Source: Amycolatopsis acididurans
GTDB lineage: Bacteria > Actinomycetota > Actinomycetes > Mycobacteriales > Pseudonocardiaceae
Assembly: GCF_012328925.1 (NCBI RefSeq)
Contig: NZ_JAAXLS010000039.1
Coordinates: 1-62,234, forward strand
Length of the DNA: 62,234 bases
Direction of reading: 5' to 3'
The stretch's first letter is position 1. Every line of letters starts with the position of its first letter. Positions 59,896 to 62,234 of the stretch are shown piece after piece. The notes under the pieces are model-generated. The model made no database searches and was not told the origin of the DNA. It worked only from the letters and a program-made list of their open reading frames with translations. Both the position numbers and the translations under genes were made by a program.

Positions 59896-62043
59896 ATGGC
59901 GACCAGTCTCAAACCTGAAGTGATCGAGCGGCGGCTGTCCGAGGCACTGACGGACGGAGAGCCGCCTGCGGACCTCCTTGAGCGGCTTGGCGGCTGGTCC
60001 GCGATCGCGATCGTCGCGCCACGGCTGACGGACAACCCGATACTGACCCCGGTCTTGAGCCTCACGAGCCGGGACATTGCGGCCGCCGACCGGGACACGG
60101 CCGAGGTTCGTGCCGCCGTGGCCGCACTGGTGGACGCGGTAACGGCGAGTACCGATCCACTGCAGTTCGGCCAGGGCCTCGACGAGTTCTGCCGCAACGA
60201 GCTCTTGCTCGCAATGAGTGGGCCCGCCCTGGCGGCACGGTGCCTTCCGCTCGCGACGCCGCCGCAGCCGACAGGGGGTCAAACCGCCCCTTCGCCCGCC
60301 CAGGTGTCGCGACATGCCGATGCACTGGAGACCTATGCGCGGCTTTCCCTGACTGGTCAGGCCTCGGAGTACAAGCTGTTTGGTCTGATTGAGGACATCG
60401 CAACCCCACAACCCCGCCGGTACGCGCAGGCGGTGCTCCGAGCTATCGGAGCTGCCTACGACCGCTGGACGGTCGATGACCGCGTTGTTGGCGTTGTCAG
60501 CGTCCTGAGCGGTGTGGCGCGTGCCGTTTACACTTCCCCGCCCGGTGACGCCGCTGCGGCCCGCGACCAGCAGTACGGAAAGGACATCGCGTCCGACGCC
60601 TGCTGGACCGCGGCGAATATCGAGTTGGTTCGGGCGTTTCGGGCGTCTGGCGCGCACGATGTCATTGCGCACCTCGGTGCCGCGCTCGAAGCGCTCAGCT
60701 TTGTGAAAGCCCAGGATGAACGCGATGACGTCGAGGCCCTCGACGGGGCACTGCGGCTGCTGCGGGCATTCATAGCGGACCTGGTCGAGCACGATGGGGC
60801 GGCGAGGTCTGCGGCAGAGTGGCAGCTCGACCTTTCCCAGGTCGAGGCCCTCACCAGGCGTGTCCGGGAGTTCGCGGTGGCCGGCTACGGGCTGAGTCAC
60901 TGGAGCGGGGACCGCAAGCAGCTCGTGCTCGCCGGCTGGGCCAGGCTGAGCCAGGACCTGGCATGGCTGCGGGACAAGCTCGACCGCGACAGCCTGTATG
61001 ACGCCGCGGTCGTCCTCGACGACCTGCTCCAGATCTACTCGGCGTCGCACACCTACGAGATCACCCACGACGTCGGAGGGATCGAGGCGGTGCGCGCCCT
61101 CGTGCGTCCCGCCATCGCCGACGGCTTCGCGGCGCGAGCCGGGCTCATGCGAAACCTCTGCGACCACATCGAATTCCTCCAGCAGCGCGTCGAAACCGCA
61201 AACGACGACACGAGACAGGATGAAGAACACCTGGCGGCAGCGTTGGTCCTCCAAAAGGCAGCCAAGACCGCCCTTCTCGCCGCCCCGGAGGCGCCGGGAA
61301 AAGACCCGGCGCAGGGCCCGGCCGCGCTGCCGCCCCTGCTCGCTGAGTTCCTTGAACCGCACCCCGGAGTCGTCGAGGCTCTCGCCGGAATCGACCCGGC
61401 CCTGCTCCGCGACCTGAACACTTCCCTCGCCGACATCCGCGACGCCAACGCGCTCGATCATGACGTCGTGGTCACCGAAGTACGTAACAATGTGCTCGAC
61501 GCGCTCGCACCGTGCCCCGACTTCAAGGGGGACGTCGCGCAGTCGGTTCAGGTTGTGCTCGACCAGCTTATCCGGTTCGTCTCACGGCGCATGAACACCC
61601 AGGAGTCCTCAAAGGACTACCTGTTCAAGGATGACGCCGACGAACACGACCTGCACGCCGACCTGTACGACTGGCTGTGCCACGGGCCACTCAGCGGCAA
61701 CACAAACGTGGAGGTCCAAGAGGTCGGCGCCGGCAGGGTCGACATCCAGGTGAGCTTCCCGGGGTTTCATCTGTACCTAGAGCTTAAGGCCGACGAGACG
61801 ATGGTGCCGATCAGTGAGAAGCACAAGTACATCAAGCAGACGGTCACGTACCAGGCGACAGATGTGCGGATCGGGTTCCTCGTCGTGCTACGGCTCGCCC
61901 CACCCAAAGACAAGGGCCCGGCGCCACACCTGCGCGACTACGTCAACCACACCGCAATCGAGCAACCGGGCAGTAACGGCGAACGCCACGTCGTGATGCT
62001 CGAAATCCCGGGGCGGCAGACCAAGCCGTCTAGCGTACGGTGA
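59896..62043 (+). CDS. Large protein with C-terminal PD-(D/E)xK nuclease domain, 715 aa
   Basis: I do not recognise the N-terminal 550 residues, which are helical and repeat-like ('LETYARLSLTGQASEYKLFGLIEDIA', 'WTAANIELVRAFRASGAHDVIAHLGAALEAL'). The C-terminal ~130 residues are a restriction-endonuclease-like fold with intact-looking residues: 'DEHDLHADLYDWL', Asp in 'GAGRVDIQVSFPGF' (about 615) and E-x-K in 'LYLELKADE' (about 629-631). 'RIGFLVVLRLAPP' fits the next strand. It is the probable effector of the three-gene set. The start at 59896 has GGAAGGAA upstream; a longer reading from 59818 is less likely. Confidence 0.82.
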   Translation: MATSLKPEVIERRLSEALTDGEPPADLLERLGGWSAIAIVAPRLTDNPILTPVLSLTSRDIAAADRDTAEVRAAVAALVDAVTASTDPLQFGQGLDEFCRNELLLAMSGPALAARCLPLATPPQPTGGQTAPSPAQVSRHADALETYARLSLTGQASEYKLFGLIEDIATPQPRRYAQAVLRAIGAAYDRWTVDDRVVGVVSVLSGVARAVYTSPPGDAAAARDQQYGKDIASDACWTAANIELVRAFRASGAHDVIAHLGAALEALSFVKAQDERDDVEALDGALRLLRAFIADLVEHDGAARSAAEWQLDLSQVEALTRRVREFAVAGYGLSHWSGDRKQLVLAGWARLSQDLAWLRDKLDRDSLYDAAVVLDDLLQIYSASHTYEITHDVGGIEAVRALVRPAIADGFAARAGLMRNLCDHIEFLQQRVETANDDTRQDEEHLAAALVLQKAAKTALLAAPEAPGKDPAQGPAALPPLLAEFLEPHPGVVEALAGIDPALLRDLNTSLADIRDANALDHDVVVTEVRNNVLDALAPCPDFKGDVAQSVQVVLDQLIRFVSRRMNTQESSKDYLFKDDADEHDLHADLYDWLCHGPLSGNTNVEVQEVGAGRVDIQVSFPGFHLYLELKADETMVPISEKHKYIKQTVTYQATDVRIGFLVVLRLAPPKDKGPAPHLRDYVNHTAIEQPGSNGERHVVMLEIPGRQTKPSSVR

Positions 62044-62111
62044 TTCCAGTGCAATTCGGCGAAGGCGGCCGTGTACTAGACCCTCGACGCCGAGTAACGC
62101 GTTTACCGCTA

Positions 62112-62234
62112 GGGCGTGTCTGACAAAGATCTTGGTTGTCGGCTGGGATGCTGCTGTCGTGTCGCGGTTTCGGTTGTTGTCGGATGAGCAGTGGGCGTTG
62201 ATCGAGGATTTGTTGCCGGTGCGGACGGGTAGAC
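62112..62234 (+). mobile_element. Left end of an IS5-like insertion sequence (cut by window edge)
   Basis: A short leader beginning GGGCGTGTCTGACAAAGATC at 62112 is followed 47 bp later by a transposase start. I take the leader as the probable terminal inverted repeat. The preceding CTAG (62110-62113) could be a target duplication but cannot be confirmed without the right end. It forms the right boundary of the visible island. Confidence 0.7.
62159..62234 (+). CDS. IS5-family (IS4/5-like) transposase N-terminus, partial
   Basis: GTG at 62159 opens a frame reading VSRFRLLSDEQWALIEDLLP followed by VRTGR, the standard N-terminus of actinomycete IS5-type DDE transposases (DUF4096 helix-turn-helix-like region). 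The catalytic part lies beyond the window. Confidence 0.85.
   Translation, partial: MSRFRLLSDEQWALIEDLLPVRTGR

Noticed and set aside
53733..62111. Integrase or excisionase for the tRNA-Ala island
   Set aside because: No tyrosine or serine recombinase motifs are found in any frame of this stretch.

Overview
The window is high-GC actinomycete chromosome. The gene orders AarF kinase / ThiF-like / YgjP-type / DUF2342 / PDZ-Lon protease / PPA1309 / UPF0182 and prfB-ftsE-ftsX-smpB, the dense GTG starts and the protein flavour fit a Pseudonocardiaceae member, most like Amycolatopsis. The genus is inferred from pattern, not from a search.

Layout. 1-20.7 kb is conserved core: an AbiEi-like protein, the AarF/ThiF/YgjP/zincin/PDZ/UPF0182 block, initiator tRNA, a PadR regulator, prfB, ftsEX, smpB, an amidohydrolase, an acyltransferase, a NarL-type two-component system with two 'sensor domain' membrane proteins, and the tmRNA (ssrA) gene. 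21.1-35.9 kb is an aromatic-type catabolic cluster. A MarR regulator and an aldehyde dehydrogenase sit to the left of a regulatory gap holding four CTTA-N4-TAAG palindromes. To the right runs a tight operon: cupin, flavin/2Fe-2S reductase, small recombinase-helix protein, Rieske oxygenase, extradiol-type VOC dioxygenase, aspartate-dehydrogenase-like enzyme, alpha/beta hydrolase, two SDRs, ThDP enzyme, a degenerate dienelactone-hydrolase-like protein, MFS transporter, MBL hydrolase and FAD monooxygenase. Most junctions overlap by a few bases. 36-44.7 kb holds an ArsR/AHSA1 pair and a histidine utilisation cluster (IclR, hutH, hutU, an M20 amidohydrolase, hutF, hutI). 44.8-53.5 kb holds a PiT phosphate transporter, small unknown proteins, a dienelactone hydrolase, an ion-channel-like protein, HrpB helicase, a solute-binding lipoprotein, and a DoxX/MauE-DsbA pair.

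53.6-62.2 kb is the most unusual part. Immediately after a tRNA-Ala(GGC) gene the sequence changes to an accessory island. It has a compound inverted repeat, an orphan gene fragment, a fusion protein (degenerate restriction-endonuclease-like domain, beta-propeller, Ser/Thr kinase), and a three-gene set resembling ABC-three-component conflict systems. That set is a middle component, an SMC/Rad50-like ATPase with a zinc ribbon in its coiled coil, and a large protein ending in a PD-(D/E)xK nuclease domain with intact-looking residues. The island runs into the start of an IS5-like insertion sequence at the right edge. I consider this the best candidate for an undescribed (probably anti-phage) system.

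Cross-cutting signals are four perfect DnaA-box-like sites in two intergenic gaps in the first 4 kb, and an apparently over-represented palindrome GTCCA-N3-TGGAC scattered through coding DNA between 24 and 49 kb.
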